In this document: one piece after another, positions 53,174-62,466 of the stretch | Position numbering within the stretch: the stretch's first letter is position 1 | Layout: each line of letters begins with the position of its first letter | NCBI RefSeq assembly: GCF_010728155.1 | Contig: NZ_AP022605.1 | Location: forward strand, 2,604,001-2,668,000 | Length of the DNA: 64,000 nt | Reading direction: 5' to 3' | From: Mycolicibacterium doricum | GTDB lineage: Bacteria; Actinomycetota; Actinomycetes; Mycobacteriales; Mycobacteriaceae | The notes under the pieces: model-generated | What the model was told of the DNA's origin: nothing | What the model saw: the letters and a program-made list of their open reading frames with translations, nothing else | The model's database searches: none | Translations under genes and position numbers: made by a program

Positions 53174-55319
53174 CGGCCTCGTCGATGACCTTCTGCACTT
53201 CCACCAGGTTGTCGCAGTACACGCCCGCGTTGCCCAGCCCGCAGTGCCGGTCGGCGGTGATCGCATTCACCGTCGTGCCGGAGCTACCGCCCTGCCAGTG
53301 CCCGACGTTGGCCATCACCAAGCCCGGCATCAGATCCGGCTGGTAGGCGGCCGGACCCACGAAGCACCCGCGGTCGTTGAACACCCGCACCATCTCCCCT
53401 TCGGCGACACCGCGCGCGGCGGCGTCGTCGGGGTGGATGAACACCCGCTGGCCGCCCTGGACCCGCTGTTTGTCGGGCGCGTTGCCGTACTGACTGTTGA
53501 GGAAGGCGTGCGGTTTCGGCGAGATGATGCTCAGCGGGAAGCGTTGCGCCAACTCGGGATTCGACTGCGGTGACTCGAATGGCGGGACGTAGTCGGGCAC
53601 CGGGTCGACGTACCCTCCCGGCTGCATCGCCTCGTACATCGACCGCCACACCGGGACCACGAAGTTGCCGCCCTCGGCGAGGCTGGATTTGAACTCACAC
53701 TTGCCCGACGGCGTCGGGAAGTTACCCTCGGCGTGCGGGGCCCGGGTGTCCGGGCTGCCGACGTTGAGCCGCATCCAGCCGACTTCTTCGAGCTTCTCGT
53801 ACGTGATGCCCTGCAGCGCTGGGGCGTCCCAGTCGTGGAAGTCGATGAGCATCTCACGGTCCGTGCGGTCCCAGTAGGCCATCGACTCCTCGTCGAATCC
53901 CATCGTGCGGGCCAGCCGGCGGAACAGTTCCACGTTCGGGATGCACTCCCCCGGCGGTGCGATCGCCGGTTGGTTCAAAGTGACATAGAGGTGGCCCCAG
54001 GTCACCATGATGTCGAGCTGTTCGGCCTGCATGGCGGCCGGCAGTACGAGATCGGCGAATTTCGCGGTGTCGGTGACGAAGTGCTCGCTGACCACGGTGA
54101 ACAGGTCGTCGCGCATCAGCCCGCGCATCGTCTTTTCCTGCGCCGGTGCCTGCGACACCGGATTGGAGTTGTAGACGAACAGCGATTTGATGGGCGGGTC
54201 GAGGTCGAGTTCCCCGGTCAGCGCCATGCCGAGGTCGAGCTCGTTGACCACGCGGGTGCCCTCGGGGATCCACTGCGGCATGCAGATCTTGTCGAAGCGG
54301 GTGGGGAACTCCCAGATCGGCATCTCCATCATGCCGCCGCCGACGTGGCGCCAGGCACCCACCAGCGCGGGCAGACAGGTGATGGCCCGAATCGCTTGGC
54401 CCCCACCGCGGCTGCGTTCCAGCGCCACTCCCTGCCGGATCGCCGCGGGCTGGCTGGTGGCGTACTCGCGCGCCAGCGTGCGCACGTCGTCTGCGGGCAC
54501 GCCGGTGATCTCCTCGACACGTTCCGGTGAGTACTGGGCGGCGCGCGCGGCGAGTTCGTCGAATCCGACGGTGTAACGCTCGACGTAGTCGGTGTCGACC
54601 AGCCCCTGCGCGACGATCTCTCCGATCATGCCCATCGCCAGCGCCCCGTCGGTGCCGGGCCGGATGCGGATGTGCCAGTCCGCCTGTCGTGCAGTCCGAT
54701 TGCGCACCGGGTCGATCACCACGATCTTGGCCCCGTTGTTCTTGCGCGCCTCCAGCAGGAACGGCCAGCCGTGCAGGTTCGTGCTGGTCATGTTCATGCC
54801 CCACACGATGATGTACTTCGAGTGCGCCATCGACTCGACGTCGAGACCACCCGACCCGCCGACCGTCATGTGCCACGCGGTCGACGATCCCGACTCGCAG
54901 TAGGTCTTCTCCGCAACCGTCGAGCCGAGCCGGTTGAAGAACGCGTCACCCGCGGTCAACCCGTTGAGCACACCCTGGTGGCCGAGATAGGCGTGCGGCA
55001 TGATGGCCTGGCTGCCGTACTCGTCGATGATCTCCGTCCACCGCCGCTTGATCTCTGCGAGCGCCTGGTCCCAGGAGACCCGCTCGAACGCACCCGATCC
55101 CTTGGGCCCCACCCGGCGCATCGGGTACAGCAGACGGTCCGGCTGGTAGTGGTGCTCGTGGAAGTTCTTGACCTTGACACACAGATTGCCCCGGGTCATC
55201 GGATGGTCCGGATCCCCCGTCACGTCAACGAGTTTCCCCTCCTCGACGTGGTAGAGCATCGCGCACGTGTCGGGGCAGTCGTGCGGGCAGGCGCCACGGA
55301 CTATGGAGAGTTCCTTCAC
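53163..55319 (-). CDS. Bis-MGD molybdopterin oxidoreductase of the DMSO-reductase family
   Basis: The protein has 718 residues. The N-terminal 4Fe-4S motif is Cys11-Cys15-Cys19-Cys47 (ACPHDCPDTC and GNLCVKVK). Cofactor-binding regions follow: IIVWGMNMTSTN, VVIDPVRNRTA, PGTDGALAMG and the C-terminal GWMRLNVGSPDTR and NSQYGNAPDKQRV. Cys141 in KTYCESGSS is the candidate molybdenum ligand. There is no Tat signal, so it acts in the cytoplasm. No electron-transfer or membrane subunit is adjacent. Formate dehydrogenase-like, thiosulfate-type or other oxidoreductase activity is possible. GTG 55317-55319 follows GGAGGACACACC. Confidence 0.9.
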   Translation of the reverse strand: MKELSIVRGACPHDCPDTCAMLYHVEEGKLVDVTGDPDHPMTRGNLCVKVKNFHEHHYQPDRLLYPMRRVGPKGSGAFERVSWDQALAEIKRRWTEIIDEYGSQAIMPHAYLGHQGVLNGLTAGDAFFNRLGSTVAEKTYCESGSSTAWHMTVGGSGGLDVESMAHSKYIIVWGMNMTSTNLHGWPFLLEARKNNGAKIVVIDPVRNRTARQADWHIRIRPGTDGALAMGMIGEIVAQGLVDTDYVERYTVGFDELAARAAQYSPERVEEITGVPADDVRTLAREYATSQPAAIRQGVALERSRGGGQAIRAITCLPALVGAWRHVGGGMMEMPIWEFPTRFDKICMPQWIPEGTRVVNELDLGMALTGELDLDPPIKSLFVYNSNPVSQAPAQEKTMRGLMRDDLFTVVSEHFVTDTAKFADLVLPAAMQAEQLDIMVTWGHLYVTLNQPAIAPPGECIPNVELFRRLARTMGFDEESMAYWDRTDREMLIDFHDWDAPALQGITYEKLEEVGWMRLNVGSPDTRAPHAEGNFPTPSGKCEFKSSLAEGGNFVVPVWRSMYEAMQPGGYVDPVPDYVPPFESPQSNPELAQRFPLSIISPKPHAFLNSQYGNAPDKQRVQGGQRVFIHPDDAAARGVAEGEMVRVFNDRGCFVGPAAYQPDLMPGLVMANVGHWQGGSSGTTVNAITADRHCGLGNAGVYCDNLVEVQKVIDEAAAS

Positions 55320-55471
55320 GGTGTGTCCTCCTGGGCTGCGGTGGGGTGCTACCAGTTAGGACGAGGTTTGTGGCCCGCCAGTTGCACGGACATTAATGTG
55401 CTGTGACTCGAGCGGGTTCGCCGATTTTTCGCGCACCGCGAACGGCGAGGTCGCGTCGGTAGGCTGGACGC

Positions 55472-56257
55472 ATGAACGGCGTCCTGCTCGTCTTGATCAT
55501 CGTGATCGTCGCGGCCCTTGCGCTGGCCGTCTACAGCTCTTCGAAGGCGTCGGGCCGGCGTGACGCGCAGACCCTGGCCGACGCGAAGGCCGACGCCCGG
55601 CGGGTGATCGAACGGCTCGGCGGCCAGGTGCTCAACCTCACCGGCACGGGTGAGGCGTCGAAGCAGGCGCTGGCCGACGCATCGGAGCGCTACACCGCCG
55701 CGGCGTCGCAGATCGACCAGGCCACGTCGGCCAAACAGGCGCAGCTGGCCAAGGAGAGCGCCGTCGAAGGGCTGTACTACGTGCGCGCGGCACGGGTCGC
55801 GATGGACATGGACCCGGGCCCCGAGCTCGAGGCGCTGGCGGGCCAGCGCTCGGCGGGCGCGGTGACCGAGGACCGCCGTGTGCAGTTCGAGGGCCGGGAA
55901 ATCGAGGCGTCGCCGGCCCCGTCGCAGCGCACCCCGAACTACTACCCCGGGGGCCGGGTGGCGGGCCGACCGGTTCCGGCGGGCTGGTATTCGGAGCCGT
56001 GGTGGAAACCGGCGCTGGTCGCGGGGGCATGGGGGCTGGGCTCGGTGCTGCTGTTCGACGCGTTGTTCTCCGGAATGCATGGCAGCGGGTACGAGCAGGG
56101 TTTCGCCCAGGGGTACGACCAGGGCTTCGACGATCAGGGCCAGGACCCCGGGACCGACGCGGGCCACGGCGGCGGCGACACCAGCGGCGACACCGGCGGC
56201 GGCTGGGGCGATTTCGGTGGTGGCGACTTCGGCGGCGGGGACTTCGGCGGCTTCTAG
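55472..56257 (+). CDS. DUF1542-type membrane-anchored protein with Gly/Asp-rich tail
   Basis: The protein has 261 residues: one N-terminal membrane segment (VLLVLIIVIVAALALAVYSSS), a helical Ala-rich region (about residues 25-105, DUF1542-like), a Pro-rich linker, a second hydrophobic stretch (PALVAGAWGLGSVLLFDALF) and a low-complexity tail (YEQGFAQGYDQGFD and GGGDFGGGDFGGF). Function is unknown; similar proteins are common in mycobacteria. ATG 55472 lies 29 bases after a GTCGGTAGG sequence. It is divergent from the molybdopterin enzyme and converges on the antiporter. Confidence 0.82.
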   Translation: MNGVLLVLIIVIVAALALAVYSSSKASGRRDAQTLADAKADARRVIERLGGQVLNLTGTGEASKQALADASERYTAAASQIDQATSAKQAQLAKESAVEGLYYVRAARVAMDMDPGPELEALAGQRSAGAVTEDRRVQFEGREIEASPAPSQRTPNYYPGGRVAGRPVPAGWYSEPWWKPALVAGAWGLGSVLLFDALFSGMHGSGYEQGFAQGYDQGFDDQGQDPGTDAGHGGGDTSGDTGGGWGDFGGGDFGGGDFGGF

Positions 56258-56276
56258 AGACTTCGGCGCTTCGAGG

Positions 56277-57959
56277 TCAGATCCGGCTTTCCAGGCGCGC
56301 CGAGACGCCGGCCTCCTGCAGGTCGAGCCGTTCGAGCATGGCGCGCACCGCCTCGTCCTCGATGCGACCGGCGTCGCGTTGGGCGATCAGCGCGTTGCGC
56401 TGCGCGCACAGCACATCCCGGTACAGCTTGGAGAACACCTCGGCGCGCGGTGTGTGCGATTCCGGGTCGGGCATCTCGTCGGCGTCTTGAGCGTGCCGGG
56501 CGATGGTCTGCTGGATGTTGGTCAGCGTCGCATCGTCGAGTCCCGGTGGCGGCGCGTCGGCGAAACGGTTCAGCACCTCGTCGGCGGCGGTGCGCACCAC
56601 CTGCTCGGCCTTGCGGGTCTCGGTCTCGTCGGACCGCCGATCCTCCTCGAACGACGGTTGCAGCCACCGGATCAGCGCCGGCAGCGTCCACCCCTGCAGC
56701 AGCAGTGTGCCGACGCTGACCACGAACGCGATCGCCTGGATGGTCGCCCGTTCGGGGAACGCCTCGCCCTCGACCGTCGTCAGCGGTATGCCCGAGGCCG
56801 CCGCCAGCGTCACCACCCCGCGCATCCCCGTCCACGACACGACGACGTTCTCCTGCCACGTCAACGCCCGCCGGTCGACCGGCACCGACAGCCGGCGCGC
56901 CCCGTTTCGGCGGCGCACCCCGAGCGCCCCGCGACCGCCCTGCTCGGGTTTGGGCACGCTCAACCTGGACTCGACCTTGCGGGAGAGCACACCGCGGCCG
57001 AACATCACGAACACACAGGCCGGCCGGATCAGCAGCACCACCAGCAGCACGACGCCGGACGCCACGGCGACCTCGGCCAGCGACTCGTGCGCCTCGTTGA
57101 GGTCCTCGAGGACGAAGCGCAGCTGCAACCCGATGTAGGCGAACACGAACGCCTCGAGCATCACGTCGACGGAGTTCCACACGTAACGTTCCTGCAGCCG
57201 GGTCTGGTAACCGGCGTCGAGTGAACCGTGGCCGACGACGAAACCGGCGACCACGACAGCCAGCACCCCGGAGGCGTGCAGGTGCTCAGCGCAGATGAAC
57301 GCCGCGAACGGCACCACGAGCCCCTGGATGGTCTCCAGCCCCGGGTTGGCCAGCCGGCGGCGGATCCACAGCGTGACGAAGCCGAGTGCGGCGCCGACGA
57401 GCGGGCCGAGCAGTGCGCTGTAACCGAACAGCAGCACCGGGTTCTCGATGAACGCCCGGCTGCCCGCCACCTGGGCCACGGCGATCGAGAACAACGACAG
57501 CGCGGCCGCGTCGTTGACCAGGCTCTCGCCGGTGAGGATCGCCATCACCTTCTTCGGCAGGCCGAGGCGGCGACCCACCGCGACGGCGGTGACCGCGTCG
57601 GGGGGCGCCACCACTGCGCCGAGGATCAGCGCGGTCCCGAACGTCAGAGACGGCACCAGCCACGACGCCAGCCCGGCCACCGCGAACGTGGTGATCACCA
57701 CCAGCCCGACCCCGAGCCCGAGGATCGGCCGGATGTTGCGCAGGAAGGTGGGGAACGAGAAGCTCAGCGCGGCCGAGTACAGCAGTGGGGGCAGGACGAC
57801 CGACAACAGCACCTCGGATTCCAGTTCGACGCCGTTGAAGTCGGGGGCGAAGGAGACCACGAACCCGACCACGACGAGGACCAGGGCGGGCTCCAGGCCG
57901 CGACGGTGAGCGATGGCGGTGACCACGATGGCGCCGACGACGACGAGGATCAGTTCCAC
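56277..57959 (-). CDS. Na+/H+ antiporter, CPA1 family
   Basis: This is a 560-residue transporter with 11-12 membrane segments in the first 410 residues. The ion-binding core shows GAVVAPPDAVTAVAVG and LTGESLVNDAAALSLF (the Asn-Asp pair), typical of NhaP/CPA1 exchangers, and a long helical cytoplasmic tail (about 410-560). It would exchange protons for Na+ or K+ and help pH balance. GTG 57957-57959. It is 46 bases downstream of nei2. Confidence 0.92.
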   Translation of the reverse strand: MELILVVVGAIVVTAIAHRRGLEPALVLVVVGFVVSFAPDFNGVELESEVLLSVVLPPLLYSAALSFSFPTFLRNIRPILGLGVGLVVITTFAVAGLASWLVPSLTFGTALILGAVVAPPDAVTAVAVGRRLGLPKKVMAILTGESLVNDAAALSLFSIAVAQVAGSRAFIENPVLLFGYSALLGPLVGAALGFVTLWIRRRLANPGLETIQGLVVPFAAFICAEHLHASGVLAVVVAGFVVGHGSLDAGYQTRLQERYVWNSVDVMLEAFVFAYIGLQLRFVLEDLNEAHESLAEVAVASGVVLLVVLLIRPACVFVMFGRGVLSRKVESRLSVPKPEQGGRGALGVRRRNGARRLSVPVDRRALTWQENVVVSWTGMRGVVTLAAASGIPLTTVEGEAFPERATIQAIAFVVSVGTLLLQGWTLPALIRWLQPSFEEDRRSDETETRKAEQVVRTAADEVLNRFADAPPPGLDDATLTNIQQTIARHAQDADEMPDPESHTPRAEVFSKLYRDVLCAQRNALIAQRDAGRIEDEAVRAMLERLDLQEAGVSARLESRI

Positions 57960-58005
57960 CGGGAGATTGTCGCTGCTGACGGCGGCCCGCGCCGCGTTAC
58001 CCTGC

Positions 58006-58812
58006 TCAGCTCTGGCAGGTCGGGCACCAGAACAGGTTGCGGCCCTCCAGGACGGCGGTGCTGACGGGCGTGCCGCAGATCCGGCACGGCTCTAGCGCCC
58101 GGCGGTAGACATAGGTGCGGGGCCGACCGGTGCGGTACGACGGGGCGCCATGGTCATCCTCGGGACGTACGGTGACGATCTGACCGCGCCGCACGCCGAC
58201 TTTCATCAACGCGACGAGGTCGGTCCACATCGCGTGGAACTCACCGGGTTCGATGTTCGTGCCGAGCCGGAACGGATCCATCTGGTGGCGGTACAGCAGT
58301 TCGCTGCGGTAGACGTTGCCGACTCCGGCGATCACCGTCTGGTCCATGAGCAGCGCGCCGACGGGCCTGCGTGACCGGTTCAGTCGCTTCCACGCGGGCG
58401 CCGGATCGGCGTCGCAGCGCAACGGGTCCGGGCCGAGCCGGGCCAGGATGTCGGACACCTGCGCCTCGTCGACGACCTCGCAGGCGGTGGGGCCGCGCAG
58501 GTCGGTGCCGTAGTCGGCGCCGACGATACGCATGCGGACCTGCCCGACCGGATCGGGCGGCGGTTCGTCGACCGCAACCGCGAACTCGTCGAACCGCCCG
58601 TACAGGCCCAGGTGCACGTGGATGATGCGGCCACCGCGGTAGTGGTGGAACAGGTGCTTGCCCCAGGCGCTGGCACCGGTGAACGTGTGGCCGTCCACCA
58701 TCGCCGCGCTCTCGGCGAATCGGCCCTGCGGGCTGCTCACCCGCACCCCCTGGCCCTTGTACCGCTTCTGGTGCAGCCGGGCGAGCCGGTGCAGCGTGTG
58801 GCCCTCGGGCAT
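58006..58812 (-). CDS. nei2: Fpg/Nei-family DNA glycosylase (Nei2-type)
   Basis: This is a 268-residue base-excision enzyme. It begins MPEGHTLHRLARLH, with Pro2 as the catalytic Schiff-base residue after Met removal and Glu3 as proton donor. A helix-two-turn-helix (DQTVIAGVGNVYRSELLYRHQMDP) and a C-terminal zinc finger (CRICGTPV and WCPTC) follow. It removes oxidised pyrimidines. It is 3 bases downstream of rpiB, so it is probably co-transcribed. Confidence 0.94.
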   Translation of the reverse strand: MPEGHTLHRLARLHQKRYKGQGVRVSSPQGRFAESAAMVDGHTFTGASAWGKHLFHHYRGGRIIHVHLGLYGRFDEFAVAVDEPPPDPVGQVRMRIVGADYGTDLRGPTACEVVDEAQVSDILARLGPDPLRCDADPAPAWKRLNRSRRPVGALLMDQTVIAGVGNVYRSELLYRHQMDPFRLGTNIEPGEFHAMWTDLVALMKVGVRRGQIVTVRPEDDHGAPSYRTGRPRTYVYRRALEPCRICGTPVSTAVLEGRNLFWCPTCQS

Positions 58813-58815
58813 CGG

Positions 58816-59304
58816 CTAGGCCGGCGCCCCGGGTACCGGCGGCGCTTCGTGGGTGCGCTCGTATTCGGAGAGGATGTCGATACGCCGTTGGTGCCGTTCG
58901 CCTTTCGACCACGGCGTGTTCAGGAACGCGTCGACGATGGCGAGCGCGTCGGACTGGGAGTGCATGCGGCCACCCAGCCCGATGAGCTGTGCGTTGTTGT
59001 GTTCGCGCGCCAGTGACGCGGTCTCGACGCTCCAGGCCAGCGCGCAGCGGGCGCCCGGCACCTTGTTCGCGGCGATCTGTTCACCGTTGCCCGACCCGCC
59101 CAGCACGATGCCGAGGCTGCCCGGGTCGGCGACCGTCTTCTGCGCCGCGGCGATGCAGAACGCCGGGTAGTCGTCGTCGGCGTCGTAGCCGAATGCGCCG
59201 CAGTCCACCGGTTCGTGACCGGTGCTGCGGAGATGGTCGATGATGACCTGCTTCAAATCGTAGCCCGCGTGGTCGGCTCCCAGGTAGACGCGCATGGCGG
59301 CCAT
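58816..59304 (-). CDS. rpiB: Ribose-5-phosphate isomerase B
   Basis: This is a 162-residue enzyme of the pentose phosphate pathway. MRVYLGADHAGYDLK and GIVLGGSGNGEQIAANKVPGARCALAW (mycobacterial RpiB uses Glu at the position where other species have Cys) are typical, and the C-terminus EAPPVPGAPA is conserved among mycobacteria. ATG 59302-59304 is used, as in relatives, with an in-frame ATG three codons later. Confidence 0.96.
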   Translation of the reverse strand: MAAMRVYLGADHAGYDLKQVIIDHLRSTGHEPVDCGAFGYDADDDYPAFCIAAAQKTVADPGSLGIVLGGSGNGEQIAANKVPGARCALAWSVETASLAREHNNAQLIGLGGRMHSQSDALAIVDAFLNTPWSKGERHQRRIDILSEYERTHEAPPVPGAPA

Positions 59305-59348
59305 TGTGACAGGTCAGCCGAGCACCACGCCGACCGGTGGACCGAAGC

Positions 59349-61160
59349 TCAGCCCTGGTAGAAAGAGTCCAGCAGATCCTTCTGCTTCTCCTCGACGACC
59401 GACCGCTTCACCTTCAGCGACGGTGTCAGCTCGTTGTTCTCCATGGACAGGTCGTGGTCGAGGATCGCCCACTTCTTGATCGTCTCCCACCGGTTCAACT
59501 CCGAGTTGAGTCGATCGATGTACCCGCCGATCAGCTTCCGCACCGGTTCGGACTTCACCAGGTCGGCGTACGACTTGTCCCCCATACCGTTCTCGCCGGC
59601 CCAACTGGAGATGGCGTCGGGGTCAAGGGTCACCAGTGCCACGCAGAAGTTGCGCGATTCGCCGAAGACCAGCATGTGGCCGGCGTACGGGCACAGCGCC
59701 ATGAACTTGCCCTCGATGGCCGGCGGCGCAATGAATTTGCCGCCGGAGGTCTTGAACAGTTCCTTGAGCCGGCCGGTGATGGTGAGAAAGCCGTCGTCGT
59801 CGAGCTGACCTCGGTCGCCGGTGCGCAGCCAACCGTCGTCGGTCAGCGCCTCGGCGGTCTTGTCCGGCAGGTTGTGGTAGCCGTCCATCACACACGGACC
59901 CTTGATCTGGACCTCACCGTCGTCGCCGATGCGCAGCTGGCTGCCGTCGAAGACCTGCCCCACGGTGCCGAGCCGGTAGTTCTGCGGCCGGTTGATGCAC
60001 GCGCCGGCCGCGGTCTCGGTGAGTCCGTAACCTTCCAGGATCAGCAGGCCCGCGGCGTGGAACCACTCGGCGATGTCACCGTTCAACGGCGCAGCGCCGG
60101 AGATCATGAACCGGATCCGCCCGCCGAACACGTCGCGCACCTTGCTGAAGACCAGCCGGTCGAAGAGGCCGTGCGCCAGGGCCAGATGCGGCGGCACCGA
60201 CTTGCCCTCACGCCGTAGGCGGCTCACTTGGCGGCCCACCGCGAACGCCGCGTTGAACAGCTTCTCCTTGACGCCGTGCTGCTGCACGACGACCTTGGCG
60301 TGCGCCTTCTCGAAGATGCGCGGCGCCGCCCCCATGAAGGTCGGCTTCACCGTTCCCATGTTCTCGACGATCTTGTCCACCCGGCCGTCGATGGCGCTGG
60401 CGAAGCCGCAGGCCACCTGGGCCGAGATCAGCACCTTGCCGAACGCGTGCGCCAGCGGCAGCCACAGCAGCTGCAGATCGTTCTCGTCGAGGATGCCGAA
60501 GCCGGCGATGGTCTCGCCCTCGTACACCCACGCGCGGTGGGCGAGCCGGACGCCCTTGGGGTTCCCGGTGGTGCCGGAGGTGTAGATGAGGGTGGCCAGA
60601 TGGTCCGCGGTGATCGCCTCGGAGCGGTGTCGCACGGCCGACGGCTGCTGCTCGAGGTGCTTGCTGCCCATCTCGATGACATCGGCCAGACCGACCACCC
60701 AGTCGCCGTCCCCGGTGCCGTCGAACAGCAGCACCTTCTCCAGGCGCGGCAGTTGGTCGCGTCGGTCGCGGAGCTTCTCCACTTGCGACTCGTCCTCGGC
60801 GAAAACGAAGCGAGACTCGGAGTCACTGAGGATGTAGGCGGTGTCGGCGGCGTTCGTCGTCGGGTACACGGTGGTGGTGGCGCCGCCGGCGCACATAATC
60901 GCCAGGTCGGCCAGGATCCACTCGTAGCGGGTGCTCGACGCGATACCAACCCGCTGTTCGGGTTCGATGCCGAGCGCGAGCAGGCCGGCGGCCAGCGCCT
61001 CGACCTGGTCGGCGGCCTGCCTCCAGGTCAGCGACGTCCACTCACCCCCGTCGAGTTTGCGAAAAGCTTCGTGCTGCGCGGATTTCTCGACACGGTCGAA
61101 GAACATCGTGGCGACGTTCGCCGAGGTGGTGCCGGACTGGTGCTGACTGTCGATCGACAT
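59349..61160 (-). CDS. Long-chain fatty-acid CoA ligase (FadD15-like)
   Basis: This is a 603-residue adenylating enzyme with the AMP loop TLIYTSGTTGNPKGVRLAH, GYGLTETAAGACI and the hinge DRGQLDDDGFLTITGRLKELFKTSGGKFIAP. The 600-residue class with the KPTFMGAAPRIFEKAHAKV region is the long-chain acyl-CoA synthetase group rather than a fatty-acyl-AMP ligase. It activates fatty acids for beta-oxidation or lipid synthesis. ATG 61158-61160. Upstream 116 bases hold its promoter. Confidence 0.92.
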   Translation of the reverse strand: MSIDSQHQSGTTSANVATMFFDRVEKSAQHEAFRKLDGGEWTSLTWRQAADQVEALAAGLLALGIEPEQRVGIASSTRYEWILADLAIMCAGGATTTVYPTTNAADTAYILSDSESRFVFAEDESQVEKLRDRRDQLPRLEKVLLFDGTGDGDWVVGLADVIEMGSKHLEQQPSAVRHRSEAITADHLATLIYTSGTTGNPKGVRLAHRAWVYEGETIAGFGILDENDLQLLWLPLAHAFGKVLISAQVACGFASAIDGRVDKIVENMGTVKPTFMGAAPRIFEKAHAKVVVQQHGVKEKLFNAAFAVGRQVSRLRREGKSVPPHLALAHGLFDRLVFSKVRDVFGGRIRFMISGAAPLNGDIAEWFHAAGLLILEGYGLTETAAGACINRPQNYRLGTVGQVFDGSQLRIGDDGEVQIKGPCVMDGYHNLPDKTAEALTDDGWLRTGDRGQLDDDGFLTITGRLKELFKTSGGKFIAPPAIEGKFMALCPYAGHMLVFGESRNFCVALVTLDPDAISSWAGENGMGDKSYADLVKSEPVRKLIGGYIDRLNSELNRWETIKKWAILDHDLSMENNELTPSLKVKRSVVEEKQKDLLDSFYQG

Positions 61161-61276
61161 CGGTGGTCTCCGGGGCTCGGGGCGGGGTGCGACGCTACCC
61201 CTCGCGGGGCGGTCATAGATATTTGCATACTCACACCCGGTCCATGCCGTTTCGACGCAACCACCCGGCGCGGATG

Positions 61277-61912
61277 TCAGTCGAACGACGGCATCTCCGT
61301 GCGGGTCCGCTTCAGTTCCCAGAAGTGCGGATACGACGCGAAGACGACCGACGCGTCCCACAGCTTCCCGGCAACTTCGCCGCGCGGGATCTTCGACAGC
61401 ACGGGACCGAAGAACGCGACCCCGTTGACGTGGATGGTGGGGGTGCCGACGTCGTCCCCGACGGGGTCCATGCCCCGATGGTGGCTCTTGCGCAACGCGT
61501 CGTCGTACTCCCCGGACGTCGCAGCCTGGGCCAGCTCCGCGGGCAGGCCGACCTCGGCGAGCGATTCGGAGATGACGGCGGTGAAATCGGGATCGAATTC
61601 GCCGTAGCCCCGGTCGTGGATCCGGGTGCCCATCGCGGTGTAGAGCGGCGCGAGGACGTCCGGCCCCTCGGCCTGCTCGGCGGCGATCGCGACGCGCACC
61701 GGGCCCCATGCCCGCTTCATCGCCTCCTGGTACCCCTCGGACAGATCGCGCCCTTCGTTGAGCACCGCCAGGCTCATGACGTGGAAGTTCGCCTCGATGT
61801 CGCGCACCTTCTCCACTTCGAGGATCCAGCGGGAGGTGATCCAGCACCACGGGCAGAGCGGGTCGAACCAGAAATCGGCTCGGGACTTCGGAGGAGACTT
61901 CTCGTCGGCCAT
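61277..61912 (-). CDS. DsbA-fold mycothiol-dependent reductase (Rv2466c-like)
   Basis: This is a 211-residue thioredoxin-fold protein. [17 protein letters not shown] holds the CPWC redox motif at about residues 19-22, and the cis-Pro loop GTPTIHVNG closes the site. In M. tuberculosis the orthologue is a mycothiol-dependent oxidoreductase that activates nitro-pyrimidine prodrugs. It is cytoplasmic, since there is no signal peptide. ATG 61910-61912 has AAAGGA seven bases upstream, and this ribosome site is duplicated. Confidence 0.92.
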   Translation of the reverse strand: MADEKSPPKSRADFWFDPLCPWCWITSRWILEVEKVRDIEANFHVMSLAVLNEGRDLSEGYQEAMKRAWGPVRVAIAAEQAEGPDVLAPLYTAMGTRIHDRGYGEFDPDFTAVISESLAEVGLPAELAQAATSGEYDDALRKSHHRGMDPVGDDVGTPTIHVNGVAFFGPVLSKIPRGEVAGKLWDASVVFASYPHFWELKRTRTEMPSFD

Positions 61913-61917
61913 CAGCG

Positions 61918-61947
61918 GATCCTTTCGGTGACGATCCTTTCGGTGAC
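61918..61947 (-). repeat. 15-bp perfect duplication of the ribosome-binding site
   Basis: GATCCTTTCGGTGAC at 61918-61932 is repeated exactly at 61933-61947. On the minus strand each copy contains the AAAGGA ribosome site of the DsbA-fold gene, so two sites lie 15 bases apart; the near one is correctly spaced. Confidence 0.95.
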
Positions 61948-62076
61948 GAGGGGGGTGTTCCCCGGACAAGCCGTTCGAACCCACCGGCCCCGCGGGACAC
62001 GCAGTGCTGGGACAACCTCTACCCAACCGTGTTTGACTTGGGTGAACCAACGTGGAATGGACCGACGAGGAGCACG

Positions 62077-62457
62077 ATGTCCGCAACAGCTCGAACCCGG
62101 ATGGCGGTGGCGCTATGTGCCGCCGCGGTCACCGGCGCCCTCATGACCGCCCCGGCCGCGGCCGCCGACCCCGTCGACGACGCCTTCCTCTCGGCGCTCA
62201 ACGAAGCGGGGGTGCGGTACGACAATCCGGTCGACACCGTCGCGCTCGGCAAGCGGGTGTGCCCGGTGCTCGTCGAACCCGGCAAGGATTTCGCGAAGGC
62301 CGTTACGGCCGTGCGCAACGACGGCGTCCTGCCGGACCTGGCGGCGCTCGTCGCCGGCATCGCCATCCAGATGTACTGCCCGTCGATGGTGTCCTCGGTG
62401 GGCGACGGCACGTTCCTGAACTGGCTGCAGACGACGAGCTTTCCCGGCGCCCGATAG
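62077..62457 (+). CDS. Secreted DUF732 protein
   Basis: This is a 126-residue protein with a signal peptide (residues 1 to about 30, APAAAA before DPVDDAF) and a DUF732 domain: [28 protein letters not shown] and a second Cys in IQMYCPSM, expected to form a disulfide. The domain is widespread and secreted in mycobacteria; its function is unknown. ATG 62077 has GAGGAG upstream. It is divergent from the DsbA-fold gene and 9 bases upstream of pepN. Confidence 0.9.
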   Translation: MSATARTRMAVALCAAAVTGALMTAPAAAADPVDDAFLSALNEAGVRYDNPVDTVALGKRVCPVLVEPGKDFAKAVTAVRNDGVLPDLAALVAGIAIQMYCPSMVSSVGDGTFLNWLQTTSFPGAR

Positions 62458-62466
62458 GTTGGGGGC

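Noticed and set aside
56277..57180. Overlapping 308-codon frame within the antiporter gene
   Set aside because: It lies on the same strand in another frame, is Arg/Gly/Ala-rich, and the antiporter frame has the membrane segments and family motifs.
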